Of a DNA stretch of 64,000 bases, positions 7,500 to 16,661 are shown one piece after another. Numbering within the stretch: the stretch's first letter is position 1; each line of letters begins with the position of its first letter. Both the position numbers and the translations under genes were made by a program. Under the pieces are notes generated by a model. It had not been told where the DNA came from. It saw only the letters and a program-made list of their open reading frames with translations, and did not search any database. The DNA is from Lachnospiraceae bacterium (GTDB lineage: Bacteria; Bacillota; Clostridia; Lachnospirales; Lachnospiraceae), in assembly GCA_014804755.1 (NCBI GenBank), contig JAAUZE010000012.1:119916-183915 (forward strand). Reading direction: 5' to 3'.

Positions 7500-8675
7500 A
7501 TGAAATATAGACCTGACCGATATGGCAATCAAATTTCCCAATTGGGTTACGGCTGCATGAGATTCAGCAGAAAGGGAAATAGCATCGACTTTGAAAAGGC
7601 TGAGAAGGAAGTCCTTCTTGCAATCGAAAAAGGTGTCAATTATTTTGATACCGCATACATTTATCCCGGCAGTGAGGAATGCCTTGGACGGATTCTGGAT
7701 AAAAATAAGTGCCGTGAAAAGGTGTATATTGCCACCAAGCTCCCGCAGTATATCATACGTTCCTCTGCGGCGATCGACAAAACCTTTAACGAGGAGTTAT
7801 CCCGTCTTCGCACAGACTATATTGATTACTATCTGATGCATATGTTTACGGATTATGCAGAATGGGAGCATCTGAAGGAACTGGGAATTGAGGATTGGAT
7901 CAAAAGGCAGAAAGAAGAAGGACGTATTCGTAACCTCGGTTTTTCCTACCATGGTGAAACGGAAATGTTCCTGAAAATTTTGAATGCTTATGATTGGGAC
8001 TTCTGTCAGATACAGTATAACTATCTGGATGAGCATACCCAGGCGGGAAAGAGAGGTCTTCAGGCAGCCGCAGAGAAGGAAATTCCGGTTATCATTATGG
8101 AGCCTCTTCGCGGCGGCAAGCTGGTCAATCTTCCGGATAAAGCGAAAGAAGTGCTTGCCTCGGACAGCAAGGGCTATACGCCTGCTGAACTGGGACTGCG
8201 CTGGCTGTGGAATCAGCCGGAGGTCACCTGTGTGCTTTCCGGTATGAATTCCGAGGATATGGTGAATGAAAATATCCGTATCGCATCCGAGGCAGAACCG
8301 GGGCATTTTACAGAAGAAGACAGGGAGATCATTGAACGGATCAAGCAGATCATTCGTGAACGGGAAAAAGTAGGCTGTACGGGCTGCCGATATTGTATGC
8401 CCTGTCCCAAGGGCGTGGATATTCCGGGCAATTTCTATTATTATAATCTGATGTATATGGAGAAGAAGACCTCAGCACGCTTTGAGTTTGCCCAGAACAT
8501 GGGGATGCGGAAGGAACCCGGTTTTGCATCACAATGCATTGGCTGCGGTAAATGTGAAAAACATTGTCCTCAGCATATCAACATTCGTGAAAAACTAAAG
8601 GAAGCCGATCATGACCTCAGGCCTCTGCCTTATAAAATCGGCATCCATGCCGCACGCAAGTTTATCATTCGATAA
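7500..8675 (+). CDS. Aldo/keto reductase with C-terminal 4Fe-4S domain
   Basis: 391 residues. The AKR barrel occupies about 1-290 with catalytic tetrad Asp50, Tyr55, Lys80 and His114. The C-terminal third carries CTGCRYCMPCPKG and CIGCGKCEKHCPQ, two Cys clusters that can bind 4Fe-4S centres, the arrangement of the COG1453 group of anaerobes. Start ATG 7500 follows TTGGAGG; an upstream in-frame ATG at 7407 would add 31 residues lacking a ribosome site. The upstream region has two TATGAT boxes (7418-7423 and 7433-7438); the second has TTGTGT 17 bases before it. Substrate is unknown; NAD(P)H-linked carbonyl reduction coupled to Fe-S electron flow is the family expectation. Confidence 0.92.
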   Translation: MKYRPDRYGNQISQLGYGCMRFSRKGNSIDFEKAEKEVLLAIEKGVNYFDTAYIYPGSEECLGRILDKNKCREKVYIATKLPQYIIRSSAAIDKTFNEELSRLRTDYIDYYLMHMFTDYAEWEHLKELGIEDWIKRQKEEGRIRNLGFSYHGETEMFLKILNAYDWDFCQIQYNYLDEHTQAGKRGLQAAAEKEIPVIIMEPLRGGKLVNLPDKAKEVLASDSKGYTPAELGLRWLWNQPEVTCVLSGMNSEDMVNENIRIASEAEPGHFTEEDREIIERIKQIIREREKVGCTGCRYCMPCPKGVDIPGNFYYYNLMYMEKKTSARFEFAQNMGMRKEPGFASQCIGCGKCEKHCPQHINIREKLKEADHDLRPLPYKIGIHAARKFIIR

Positions 8676-8769
8676 ACATGATAGACAATGGAAATCGTGC
8701 ATTGCGGAAAACAGACGCCGATCGCGAAACGGAGTCGGTTTATAGAAATGAAGATGTGGAAATGAGATC

Positions 8770-8806
8770 GGGCTGCACGTGCGTGCAGCCCTTACCTTAT
8801 TTTTCT
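8770..8806. terminator. Bidirectional terminator between convergent genes
   Basis: GGGCTGCAC at 8770-8778 pairs exactly with GTGCAGCCC at 8783-8791 across a four-base loop; a T-rich stretch follows on the plus strand. It lies between the aldo/keto reductase and the hydrolase read from the other strand. Confidence 0.7.
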
Positions 8807-9624
8807 GACGGTGCTGAGTTAGAAATGGCATTCATAAAGATCGCGTTGAATTTTTCCAACTGGTCATACATGATCCCGTGCCCGCTGTCGGATAAGGTGA
8901 TGAGCCTGGAACCGCAGATGCACTTGTGCTGTAATTCAGCAAGCTCATTGGAGACGATCACGTCTTGCGCACCGTGGATGATATAAGTGGGGACATGGAC
9001 GCAGGGAAGATCTTTTCGACAGTCCTCATCACGCAGCGAGATCGCGCACTTGATCGTTCCGATGCCGGATGCAGACAATGCGATGCTTCGGAACCAGTCA
9101 ACAACGGCGTCAGAATGAGGACATGCAAGAAGCTGTCTGCTGAAGTTTTGACAAAGCAGCGGTCTGTCGGTTTCGGCAAGGCAGATCAGATCATTCACTT
9201 CCTGCATGGTTTTTCCGTATGGAAAGCCGGGACGCTGCGTAAAACACGGGGCAGCGGCGGAAAGCAGGATGAGTCTGCATACGCCCAATCCGTTGTAGCG
9301 ATTCATATATCTTAAAGCGATTGCTCCGCCCATGGAAAACCCAACTAAAATGAAGTTTTTCAGGCGAAGGCGACGGACGATCTGAAACAGATCGATAGAC
9401 ATTTGATCATAAGAATATCCGCATGCAGGCGTATCCGACCTGCCAAAGCCCCTTAAATCCACTGTAATTACGCGGTATCCGCAATTCGTAAGCAGATTGA
9501 CCTGGTATTCAAAAATCTGATGGGACAGCGGCCATCCGTGAAGGAAAAGGACGGTCTGTTTTCCATGTGGACAATAGTCATAGACGGCAATTTTTACGCC
9601 GTCAGTCGAGGTGATATAAAACAT
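8797..9624 (-). CDS. Alpha/beta hydrolase
   Basis: 275 residues with the standard fold motifs: oxyanion region LFLHGWPLS (27-35), nucleophile elbow GFSMGG with Ser97, acid loop in the HGAQDVIV segment and the catalytic His in SDSGHGIMYD close to the C terminus. Similar proteins are annotated as non-haem chloroperoxidase or generic hydrolase; the natural substrate is not predictable. No signal peptide, so cytoplasmic. Divergent from a GNAT acetyltransferase; GAGG lies just before its ATG on the minus strand. Confidence 0.9.
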   Translation of the reverse strand: MFYITSTDGVKIAVYDYCPHGKQTVLFLHGWPLSHQIFEYQVNLLTNCGYRVITVDLRGFGRSDTPACGYSYDQMSIDLFQIVRRLRLKNFILVGFSMGGAIALRYMNRYNGLGVCRLILLSAAAPCFTQRPGFPYGKTMQEVNDLICLAETDRPLLCQNFSRQLLACPHSDAVVDWFRSIALSASGIGTIKCAISLRDEDCRKDLPCVHVPTYIIHGAQDVIVSNELAELQHKCICGSRLITLSDSGHGIMYDQLEKFNAIFMNAISNSAPSEK

Positions 9625-9662
9625 AAATTTCCTCGTTATCAGACTTTTTTTATTTTATGCGC

Positions 9663-9692
9663 TTGGAAGCAGAAACGTGATTGTGCTATGAT
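9663..9692 (+). promoter_or_regulatory. Promoter for the GNAT gene
   Basis: TTGGAA at 9663-9668 and TATGAT at 9687-9692, spacer 18 bases, 39 bases before the ATG of the acetyltransferase gene. Confidence 0.5.
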
Positions 9693-9731
9693 AGGTATCG
9701 ATAAGAGAAGAATCGAAGGGCAGGAAAACGC

Positions 9732-10193
9732 ATGGAAATTCAGATCAGAAATGCAAAAAAGGAAGAATATAAGGCAGTTGAGGCGCTGATGGAGCAGGTT
9801 CAGCAAATGCATATCGGCTGGCGGCCGGACATTTATCAATTTAACGAAACTGTATTGCCTTATGAAATGTACGAGCAGGCAGTTGCGGAGCAAACCGCTT
9901 TTGTTGCGGAATGTGACGGACATGTGGCAGGGATCGTGTTGATCATGTATCGTCATATTGAGAATCCGGTTCAGGTGACAAGAAATATTATTTTTGTTGA
10001 CTCGATGGCAGTGGATGAGGCATATCGTGGAAAAGGAATCGGGCACGCATTTTTTGATTTCCTGAAAGAATTAAAAGTACAGCGGGGATATGACGGGATT
10101 GAGCTGCAGGTAAACGCCAGAAATGAAGCCGCCTATAAGATGTATGCAGACTACGGATTCACTAATAAATCAATCAATATGGAATTGTTATAG
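9732..10193 (+). CDS. GNAT family N-acetyltransferase
   Basis: 153 residues, a single GNAT domain. The acetyl-CoA loop is visible as VDEAYRGKGIGHAFFDFL (about 95-112, Arg/Gln-x-x-Gly-x-Gly/Ala type), preceded by the central strand IIFVDSMAVD and followed by the ELQVNARNEAAYKMYADYGF motif typical of the family C terminus. Substrate unknown. AAGGGCAGGAAAACGC precedes the ATG. It has its own promoter at 9663-9692 and is divergent from the hydrolase. Confidence 0.92.
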   Translation: MEIQIRNAKKEEYKAVEALMEQVQQMHIGWRPDIYQFNETVLPYEMYEQAVAEQTAFVAECDGHVAGIVLIMYRHIENPVQVTRNIIFVDSMAVDEAYRGKGIGHAFFDFLKELKVQRGYDGIELQVNARNEAAYKMYADYGFTNKSINMELL

Positions 10194-10265
10194 CGTTCGG
10201 CTCATCCACCGCTATCGCATATCTGTTACAATAGAAAGAAGAAATCGGATAAGGAGAATCATCGC

Positions 10266-11108
10266 TTGCAGCATTCATTCATTTTACAAAATATTGACGG
10301 GATTCCTTACAAAATGAAAGAGCCGTTTGATTTTAATTTTTTAAGCCGATACGGGAAGGTGTTTCAAGTATTTGACGATCAGGATTCAGGCAATATTTGT
10401 TTTGGAACGGAGAAAGACGGCGAAAAATATTTTGTGAAATTTGCAGGAGCTCCGACAGAGGCATATACCGGAACGCGGGGGGATGCGATCGAACGCCTGC
10501 GCTCGACATTGCCTGTCTATGAGAAACTGAAGCATGAAAAACTCATTGAATTTGTTCGGGCGGAGGAGATTGGCGGTGGGTTTGCAATGATCTTCAAATG
10601 GGCAGACGGAGTTTGCATGGGCAGAATGTATCCGGCGGAGCACCGCACATTTATGCAGATGCCGGTGGAGGAGAGAATGATCGTATTTTGCGATGTTCTT
10701 GACTTTCTGGCATATGTTGCGGAAAGCGGATATGTTGCGGTTGATTTTTATGACGGCAGCGTGATGTATGATCCCGATAAACACTGTACAACGGTCTGTG
10801 ATATTGACTTTTTCAGAAATATGCCATGCGTCAATGACATGGGGCGGATGTGGGGCAGTTCGCGTTTTCAGGCGCCCGAAGAATATCAGCTCGGAGCGGA
10901 GATTGACGAGTGCACGAACGTTTATACCGCTGGTGCCATGGCATTTGCCCTGTTTGGCAATTATGAGCGCACCCGCGAGGCTTGGCAGCTTTCAGAGGAG
11001 AGCTTTGAGGTGGTTAAAAAGGCGGTCAGCGACAACAGAGAAGATCGTTATCGGTCCATCATAGAACTTGCGGAAGCATGGAAGAGAACGGCACGGGCAA
11101 CAGATTAA
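10266..11108 (+). CDS. Protein-kinase-like (phosphotransferase fold) protein
   Basis: 280 residues with a shortened kinase fold. The lysine strand is in KYFVKFAG (about 54-61). Where kinases have the HRDLKPEN catalytic loop, this protein has VDFYDGSVMYD: the catalytic Asp is kept but Lys becomes Tyr and Asn becomes Ser. The CDIDFF segment stands for the metal-binding DFG. The C-terminal lobe has an APEEYQLGA segment like the APE motif. The TTG start at 10266 is chosen from the AAGGAG site nine bases upstream. Monocistronic. It may phosphorylate a protein or small molecule, or be a pseudo-kinase. Confidence 0.7.
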   Translation: MQHSFILQNIDGIPYKMKEPFDFNFLSRYGKVFQVFDDQDSGNICFGTEKDGEKYFVKFAGAPTEAYTGTRGDAIERLRSTLPVYEKLKHEKLIEFVRAEEIGGGFAMIFKWADGVCMGRMYPAEHRTFMQMPVEERMIVFCDVLDFLAYVAESGYVAVDFYDGSVMYDPDKHCTTVCDIDFFRNMPCVNDMGRMWGSSRFQAPEEYQLGAEIDECTNVYTAGAMAFALFGNYERTREAWQLSEESFEVVKKAVSDNREDRYRSIIELAEAWKRTARATD

Positions 11109-11242
11109 AAAATCAAAAAAAATGGATGAAAGCATGTGGATTATTCCAAATTTCTGCTATAATAGAAACGATGGACAAAGGTCTTATTTGTCTGATTTGA
11201 TACGGCGCAGGGAGCCGGTCATATAAAGGGGGAACGAAGAAC

Positions 11243-12967
11243 ATGATGAAAAGAAAAACGAGGGGAATCGGTATCCGTGCCAAAATCCTATTTCCGACAA
11301 GCATGGCGATCATATTGCTGTGTGCGGTGATGGGCTTTAATTCCTATCAACGTACAAAAGAGGGATTGGTCGAGATGGGCGTCGAGGAAGCGCAGATGGC
11401 GGCAGTTATTTCCACAAGAGTGATCGATGCAGGTCTGGTAGCAGAAATGTCGGCGGAGACACAGAATAGCGAGGAAGTGAACGCACTGCTGCAGACGATG
11501 TTGGAATTGAAGCAGAGCTGCGGGATCAAATATCTGTACACCCTATATACGGACGGAAACAGAGTATATTATGGAATTGATGCGGACAATACGAATAGCA
11601 AAAATGATTATGGTGCTATTTTCGAGTCGTCCTATCAGGAACTGAAATCCGTTTTTGACGGTAATATGTATGTACAGGATTATATTGATTCTACGGATGA
11701 CGGCGATCTGATCTCGGCATATATGCCTTTGACAGATGCAAGCGGGAAGGTTGTGGCAATTGTCGGCTGCGATTATGATGCGGCAGGCGTGGTGGCGCGC
11801 TTGCAAATGGCATTGACGCGGGTGATACAGATTTCGCTGATCTGCATGATCATTGCGCTGGTAGTTCTGAATCTCATGGTCGGCAAAGTGATCAGGAGAC
11901 TGCGTAAGGTAGACGACAAAATATATGAACTGGTACATAGCGAGGGAGATCTGACACAGACCTTAGATGTCCATACCGGCGATGAGATGGAAATGATCGC
12001 GGAAAATGTCAACAAATTGCTTCAGCATATACGGGAGATCATGCTGAATATTTCTGCAAATTCGCAACAGTTAAAAGAATCTTCGCGAATGGTATCAAGC
12101 AAATTGTCCCATGCGGAAGAGGAAGTCACTGATGTTTCCTCCGTGATGGAAGAGATGTGCGCGGCAATGGAGGAATCCAGCGCGTCGTTAGACCGGGTCA
12201 ATGAGTCGATCCGACAGATTTTTGAATCCATAGAGAGTATTGACGGACAGGCGGAAGAGGGAAGAATCTCTTCTGACGGAATCATGAAGACCGCTTCGGA
12301 AATATATCGGCGCGCGGTAGAAGAAAAGCAGGAGGCGATGAATCAGGTTGCCGAGATGGCAGGAGAGGTTCAACAGAAAATAGAAAAATCCAAGGATGTA
12401 GAAAAAATCAGAGAACTGACAAAGAATATTATCAGCATTACCGAGGAAACCAATCTTTTAGCGTTAAATGCGAGTATCGAAGCTGCGCGGGCGGGAGAAG
12501 CGGGCAAAGGCTTTGCGGTCGTTGCGGACGAGATCGGAAAGCTGGCCGCCAATTCCGCGGCTTCTGCAACAGAGATACAGAACGTGACGGATGAAGTGAT
12601 CCGGACAGTGGATGAACTGGCAGCGGAAGCGGAGGAAATGGTCAAATTCATGAACACAACTGCGGTCGGCGGCTATGAAAAGCTGTTGGAGACCAGTGAG
12701 AGCTATCAGAGTAACGTTGGGGATATGAATGAGATGATGCGGCGCTTTGCGAGCGAAAGTGAGCAGCTGAAGCTGAATATGGACGCGATCAGGGAAGCAT
12801 TGAGCGAAGTGAAGACCGCGGTAAATGAAAGTGCGATAGGAGTATCCAATGTAACGGAAACGGCGGTAAGACTGACGAATGATGTGAGCGATATAGGAGA
12901 AGAAGCGACTTCCAATTTGGAGATCGTGGAAAGATTGAACGGCGAAGTTGGCAAATTCAAATTATAA
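11243..12967 (+). CDS. Methyl-accepting chemotaxis protein, membrane-bound
   Basis: 574 residues. TM1 at about 16-32, an extracytoplasmic sensing domain to about 190 (contains a [17 protein letters not shown] strand pattern suggestive of a single Cache/PAS-like fold), TM2 at about 193-213, HAMP, then the long coiled-coil signalling domain. The conserved hairpin tip reads [20 protein letters not shown]. Ribosome site AAAGGGGG precedes ATG 11243; TATAAT occurs at 11158-11163 upstream, without a good -35. It signals through CheA/CheW, encoded about 40 kb to the right. No C-terminal CheR-binding pentapeptide is apparent. Confidence 0.93.
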   Translation: MMKRKTRGIGIRAKILFPTSMAIILLCAVMGFNSYQRTKEGLVEMGVEEAQMAAVISTRVIDAGLVAEMSAETQNSEEVNALLQTMLELKQSCGIKYLYTLYTDGNRVYYGIDADNTNSKNDYGAIFESSYQELKSVFDGNMYVQDYIDSTDDGDLISAYMPLTDASGKVVAIVGCDYDAAGVVARLQMALTRVIQISLICMIIALVVLNLMVGKVIRRLRKVDDKIYELVHSEGDLTQTLDVHTGDEMEMIAENVNKLLQHIREIMLNISANSQQLKESSRMVSSKLSHAEEEVTDVSSVMEEMCAAMEESSASLDRVNESIRQIFESIESIDGQAEEGRISSDGIMKTASEIYRRAVEEKQEAMNQVAEMAGEVQQKIEKSKDVEKIRELTKNIISITEETNLLALNASIEAARAGEAGKGFAVVADEIGKLAANSAASATEIQNVTDEVIRTVDELAAEAEEMVKFMNTTAVGGYEKLLETSESYQSNVGDMNEMMRRFASESEQLKLNMDAIREALSEVKTAVNESAIGVSNVTETAVRLTNDVSDIGEEATSNLEIVERLNGEVGKFKL

Positions 12968-13006
12968 GCGGGCGGTATCTTTGGCACGCAATAAGTGATA
13001 TTGTAA

Positions 13007-13049
13007 GGACATTTCTCTGATGGCAAAATACAGAGAAATGTCCTTTTTT
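13007..13049 (+). terminator. Rho-independent terminator after chemoreceptor gene
   Basis: GGACATTTCTCTG at 13007-13019 pairs perfectly with CAGAGAAATGTCC at 13031-13043, followed by six T residues. Confidence 0.9.
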
Positions 13050-13139
13050 CAGATTTATTACATTACAAAGATTTCTGTTATCCGTCATGCTGCAAAATGA
13101 AAAGAGCAGGGGAGGGTGAAATCCAAGAAGAGTTTCCGA

Positions 13140-13168
13140 TTGACGGATTCCGTCGGTTCCTTTATGAT
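13140..13168 (+). promoter_or_regulatory. Promoter with inverted repeat in the spacer
   Basis: TTGACG at 13140-13145 and TATGAT at 13163-13168 with a 17-base spacer. GACGGA-T-TCCGTC (13142-13154) forms an inverted repeat overlapping the -35 and spacer, a likely operator. It precedes the HAD/GH42 gene pair. Confidence 0.55.
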
Positions 13169-13205
13169 TTGATAAAGGGCTCATTTTACAGAAGGGAAAT
13201 CGTAA

Positions 13206-13856
13206 ATGAAATTTGAAGCGGCGATTTTTGACTTGGACGGAACACTTTTAGATTCGATGGGAATATGGGAACAGATTGATATTTGTTTTCTGCGGAAGCG
13301 GAATCTGTCCGTACCGAAGGATTATGCGGCGAAGATCAGCAGCCTCAGCTTTGAGGAGACAGCGCAATACACGATCGCGCGATTTGGGCTGAATGAAAAG
13401 GCAGAAGACATTATGCAGGAGTGGAGTGAAATGGCGGCGTACGAGTATGCGCATAACGTCAGGCTGCTTCCGCATGCATTGGATTATCTGCTGAAGCTGA
13501 AGGAGGCGGGCATCCGGCTGGCAGTTGCCACGGGGATGACCGTAAAGCTGGCAATCCCCTGCCTGAAAAACAATGCCATATCAGAATTATTTGACGCTGT
13601 ATGCTCCACGGATGAAGTGGCGCACGGAAAAGAGTATCCGGATGTATTTGAACTTGTCGCGGACAGGATCGGAGTGCCGCCGGAAAAGTGCATTGTCTTT
13701 GACGATGTTCTTCCGGCGATCAAGAGTGCAAAGCAGGCTCATATGATGACCTGCGGTGTGTATGATAAATATTCGGAGCGTCAGCGGGCGGAGATACAAA
13801 AGCTTGCAGATTACTATCTGCTTGACTGGCGGGATGCGCCTTTGCCGGATGAATAA
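13206..13856 (+). CDS. HAD superfamily phosphatase, beta-phosphoglucomutase-like
   Basis: 216 residues. Motif I FDLDGTLLDSMG (residues 8-19) supplies the nucleophile and acid/base Asp; motif II is in VATGMT, motif III Lys in HGKEYPDVFELVADRIGV, motif IV in IVFDDVLPAI. The helical cap after motif I is of the small alpha type found in sugar-phosphate phosphatases and beta-phosphoglucomutase relatives. It is 41 bases upstream of a beta-galactosidase gene and probably shares its promoter, so a sugar phosphate from galactoside breakdown is a plausible substrate. Exact activity is uncertain. Confidence 0.88.
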   Translation: MKFEAAIFDLDGTLLDSMGIWEQIDICFLRKRNLSVPKDYAAKISSLSFEETAQYTIARFGLNEKAEDIMQEWSEMAAYEYAHNVRLLPHALDYLLKLKEAGIRLAVATGMTVKLAIPCLKNNAISELFDAVCSTDEVAHGKEYPDVFELVADRIGVPPEKCIVFDDVLPAIKSAKQAHMMTCGVYDKYSERQRAEIQKLADYYLLDWRDAPLPDE

Positions 13857-13897
13857 AAATGAAGAGCTTTTAAGCAATCAAGGGAGGAAGTATCGTC

Positions 13898-15952
13898 ATG
13901 GAACATAAACAAACCTTTTTGTGGGAAAAAATGACACTGGGTACCTGCTATTACCCGGAGCACTGGGAGGAAAGCCTGTGGGAAAGCGATTTGGACAGGA
14001 TGCTTCAGACAGGGATTTCCGTCATTCGGATCGCAGAATTCGCATGGAGTAAGATTGAGCTGCGCGAAGGAGAATATGATTTTTCTTTTTATGACCGTTT
14101 TCTGGATTTGTGTGCGCAAAAGGGGATGAAAGTCATCTTCTGTACCCCTACGGCAACGCCGCCCGCATGGCTGACGGAAAAATATCCGGAAGTATTAAAC
14201 GCGCGGAAAGACGGCGTACGGTACCGGCATGGCGGAAGAAAGCACTATAACTATAACTCCCCTGTTTACCTTGCGTATTGTCAAAAAATTGTGACACAGA
14301 GCGCGGAGCATTATGGGAAGCATCCCTCCATTGTGGGATGGCAGATTGATAACGAATTAAACTGCGAGCTGAGTGAGTTTTATTCGGATGCGGACGATCA
14401 GGCGTTCCGTGATTTTTTAATAGATAAATACAAAGGGATAGACAGTCTGAACAAAGCATGGGGCAATGCATTTTGGAATCAGACTTATACGGCATGGGAA
14501 GAAGTTCATCTGCCGAGACTGACGCCAAGTCAGGGAATCAATCCGCATATGCATTTGGATTATGATCGGTTTATTGCGGAAAGTACCTTCCGTTTCTGTA
14601 AGATGCAGGCGGACATCATTAAGAAGTATCGTAAAAAAGGAGATTTTATTACCACGAACGGTATGTTTCCCAATATTGACAATCATCGGATGACAAAGGA
14701 ATGCCTTGATGTTTATACCTATGATTCCTACCCGAATTTTGCGTTCGGATTGGACCGAAGACCGAAAGAAGATTGTCTGAATGACCGTTGGAATTCCAAG
14801 AGTCAGAATGAAGTGCGTTCCGTCTGCCCGCATTATGGGATCATGGAACAGCAGGCAGGAGCGGGCGGATGGACAACGAGAATGGAGGGACCCTCTCCCA
14901 GACCGGGACAGCTTACCTTATGGGCGATGCAGAGCGTGGCGCACGGCGCGGATTACATTTCCTTTTTTCGGTGGAGAACCTGCACGTTTGGGACGGAAAT
15001 TTATTGGCATGGCATTTTGGATTATGACAATCGGGATAACAGAAAACTTCGCGAGGTGACGGATTTTTACGGAAAGCTGCGAAAATTGGATGCGGTCTGC
15101 GGTGCGGATTACATCGCCTCTTTCGGTCTGGTCAAGGATTATGATAATGTATGGGATCGGGCAGTGGATGTATGGCACAGAAGGATTGCCGAACACAGCG
15201 AAAATGAGATTTTTGCGGGAGCGGAGCTTGCGAATCTGCCCTATGATGTGATCTATCTGCAAAAAGACACCGCGATCTCCGAATTGGCAAAATACCCGGT
15301 TCTTATTTATCCGCATCCGGTCATCATGGACAAAGAGCGGGCGGCGCTGCTGAAAAGCTATGTAGAGCGGGGAGGCACATTGATCGTAGGCTGCCGCAGC
15401 GGACTGAAAAACCAAAACGGAATCTGCGAGATGATGCCGCAGCCGGGACTCCTGCAAGCCTTGACAGGCACGGATGTCAGAGACTTTACTTATACCAGTC
15501 CCGCAGAGGAGGATACCTATGCCCTGTGGAGGGGAAAAATGCTGAAGACGCCTGTATTCAATGATCTGTTGACCCCGCTTGAGGGGACAGAGGTGCTGGC
15601 GGAATATGCAAACAGTTATTATGCCGGCAGCGCGGCGCTCACGGAACATCGGACAGGAACGGGCAGAGTGCTTCATTTCGGCAGCGCATTTTCCAGAGAA
15701 AATATATCTGATCTGCTGGAATATGCCGGTGTGGTATCTCCTTTTTCAGAACTCATTGAAGCAGAGGGAAGAGAGGTAGAACTCACACTTCGGCAAAAAG
15801 ACGGAAGAACCTTTTTGTTTGTTCTCAATTATCATGCAGAAGAAGCCGCTTTCGTGTTAAAAAAGAAAATGGTTTCTTTATTTGATGAGCAGGAGGCGTT
15901 TGGCAGGGTAAGTCTGCCCGGATTCGGAACCGCAGTATATGAGGTGCGATAG
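13898..15952 (+). CDS. Beta-galactosidase, glycoside hydrolase family 42
   Basis: 684 residues, usual GH42 length. The N-terminal barrel begins LGTCYYPEHW; the acid/base is Glu153 in QIDNELNCE and the nucleophile Glu317 in GIMEQQAGAGGW. A trimerisation-type domain (about 395-610) and a small C-terminal beta domain follow. The four Cys that bind zinc in some GH42 enzymes are not seen. No signal peptide, so it acts on imported oligosaccharides such as galacto-oligosaccharides or lactose. Ribosome site AAGGGAGGAAG. Partner gene upstream is a HAD phosphatase; a two-component system follows after 37 bases. Confidence 0.95.
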   Translation: MEHKQTFLWEKMTLGTCYYPEHWEESLWESDLDRMLQTGISVIRIAEFAWSKIELREGEYDFSFYDRFLDLCAQKGMKVIFCTPTATPPAWLTEKYPEVLNARKDGVRYRHGGRKHYNYNSPVYLAYCQKIVTQSAEHYGKHPSIVGWQIDNELNCELSEFYSDADDQAFRDFLIDKYKGIDSLNKAWGNAFWNQTYTAWEEVHLPRLTPSQGINPHMHLDYDRFIAESTFRFCKMQADIIKKYRKKGDFITTNGMFPNIDNHRMTKECLDVYTYDSYPNFAFGLDRRPKEDCLNDRWNSKSQNEVRSVCPHYGIMEQQAGAGGWTTRMEGPSPRPGQLTLWAMQSVAHGADYISFFRWRTCTFGTEIYWHGILDYDNRDNRKLREVTDFYGKLRKLDAVCGADYIASFGLVKDYDNVWDRAVDVWHRRIAEHSENEIFAGAELANLPYDVIYLQKDTAISELAKYPVLIYPHPVIMDKERAALLKSYVERGGTLIVGCRSGLKNQNGICEMMPQPGLLQALTGTDVRDFTYTSPAEEDTYALWRGKMLKTPVFNDLLTPLEGTEVLAEYANSYYAGSAALTEHRTGTGRVLHFGSAFSRENISDLLEYAGVVSPFSELIEAEGREVELTLRQKDGRTFLFVLNYHAEEAAFVLKKKMVSLFDEQEAFGRVSLPGFGTAVYEVR

Positions 15953-15989
15953 AGAAATTGGTGGATACAATTCAGAATGAGGGAATGAG

Positions 15990-16661
15990 ATGTTCAAAAT
16001 TTTAGTGGCGGATGATGAGCCGGATATTGTCTCTGTGCTAAAGGATTATTTTGAGATGAATGGTTATTTTGTGATGACTGCGTCCGGTGGGGCCGAAGCG
16101 GTTGCACAGGCATGCAGGAATCCCGATCTGATTCTGCTTGATATCAATATGCCGGACGGGGACGGACTTTCCGTGTGCAGGAAAATCCGTGATTATGTTT
16201 CCTGTCCTATTTTATTTCTGACGGCACGGATTGAGGACCGCGACAAGATCGAGGGTTTTGCGGCGGGCGGGGACGATTATATTATGAAACCGTTTTCCAT
16301 TGAGGAACTTGGAGCCCGGGTCGCGGCGCATATCCGAAGAGAATACAGAAATACGGCGGCGTCAAACGTCAGATTTTTCGGGAAATTGACAATCGACTAC
16401 TCAGCCAAAAGTGTGTTGCAGGACGGCGTCAAACTGCACTTTGCAAAAAAAGAATTCGAGATCATCGATCTATTGTCCAAGGATCCGGGAATGGTTTTTG
16501 ATAAGGAAACGATCTATGAACGGATATGGGGATATGATGCGGAGGGCGACAGCAGCGTGGTGGCGGAACATGTCAGACGGATCCGTGCCAAGCTTTCCGA
16601 CGGTGGGGAAGAATACCATATCGATACAGTTTGGGGGATGGGCTACCGATGGGTAAAATGA
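15990..16661 (+). CDS. OmpR/PhoB family response regulator
   Basis: 223 residues. Receiver domain with acidic pair Asp8/Asp9, phosphoacceptor Asp51 (LLDINMPDGDG), switch Thr in FLTAR and Lys in YIMKPF; C-terminal winged-helix DNA-binding domain ending WGMGYRWVK, as in the OmpR class. The stop overlaps the start region of the histidine kinase. Together they are followed by an ABC transporter, the arrangement seen for regulators of antimicrobial-peptide or envelope-stress exporters. Gene targets are not shown by the sequence. Confidence 0.95.
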   Translation: MFKILVADDEPDIVSVLKDYFEMNGYFVMTASGGAEAVAQACRNPDLILLDINMPDGDGLSVCRKIRDYVSCPILFLTARIEDRDKIEGFAAGGDDYIMKPFSIEELGARVAAHIRREYRNTAASNVRFFGKLTIDYSAKSVLQDGVKLHFAKKEFEIIDLLSKDPGMVFDKETIYERIWGYDAEGDSSVVAEHVRRIRAKLSDGGEEYHIDTVWGMGYRWVK

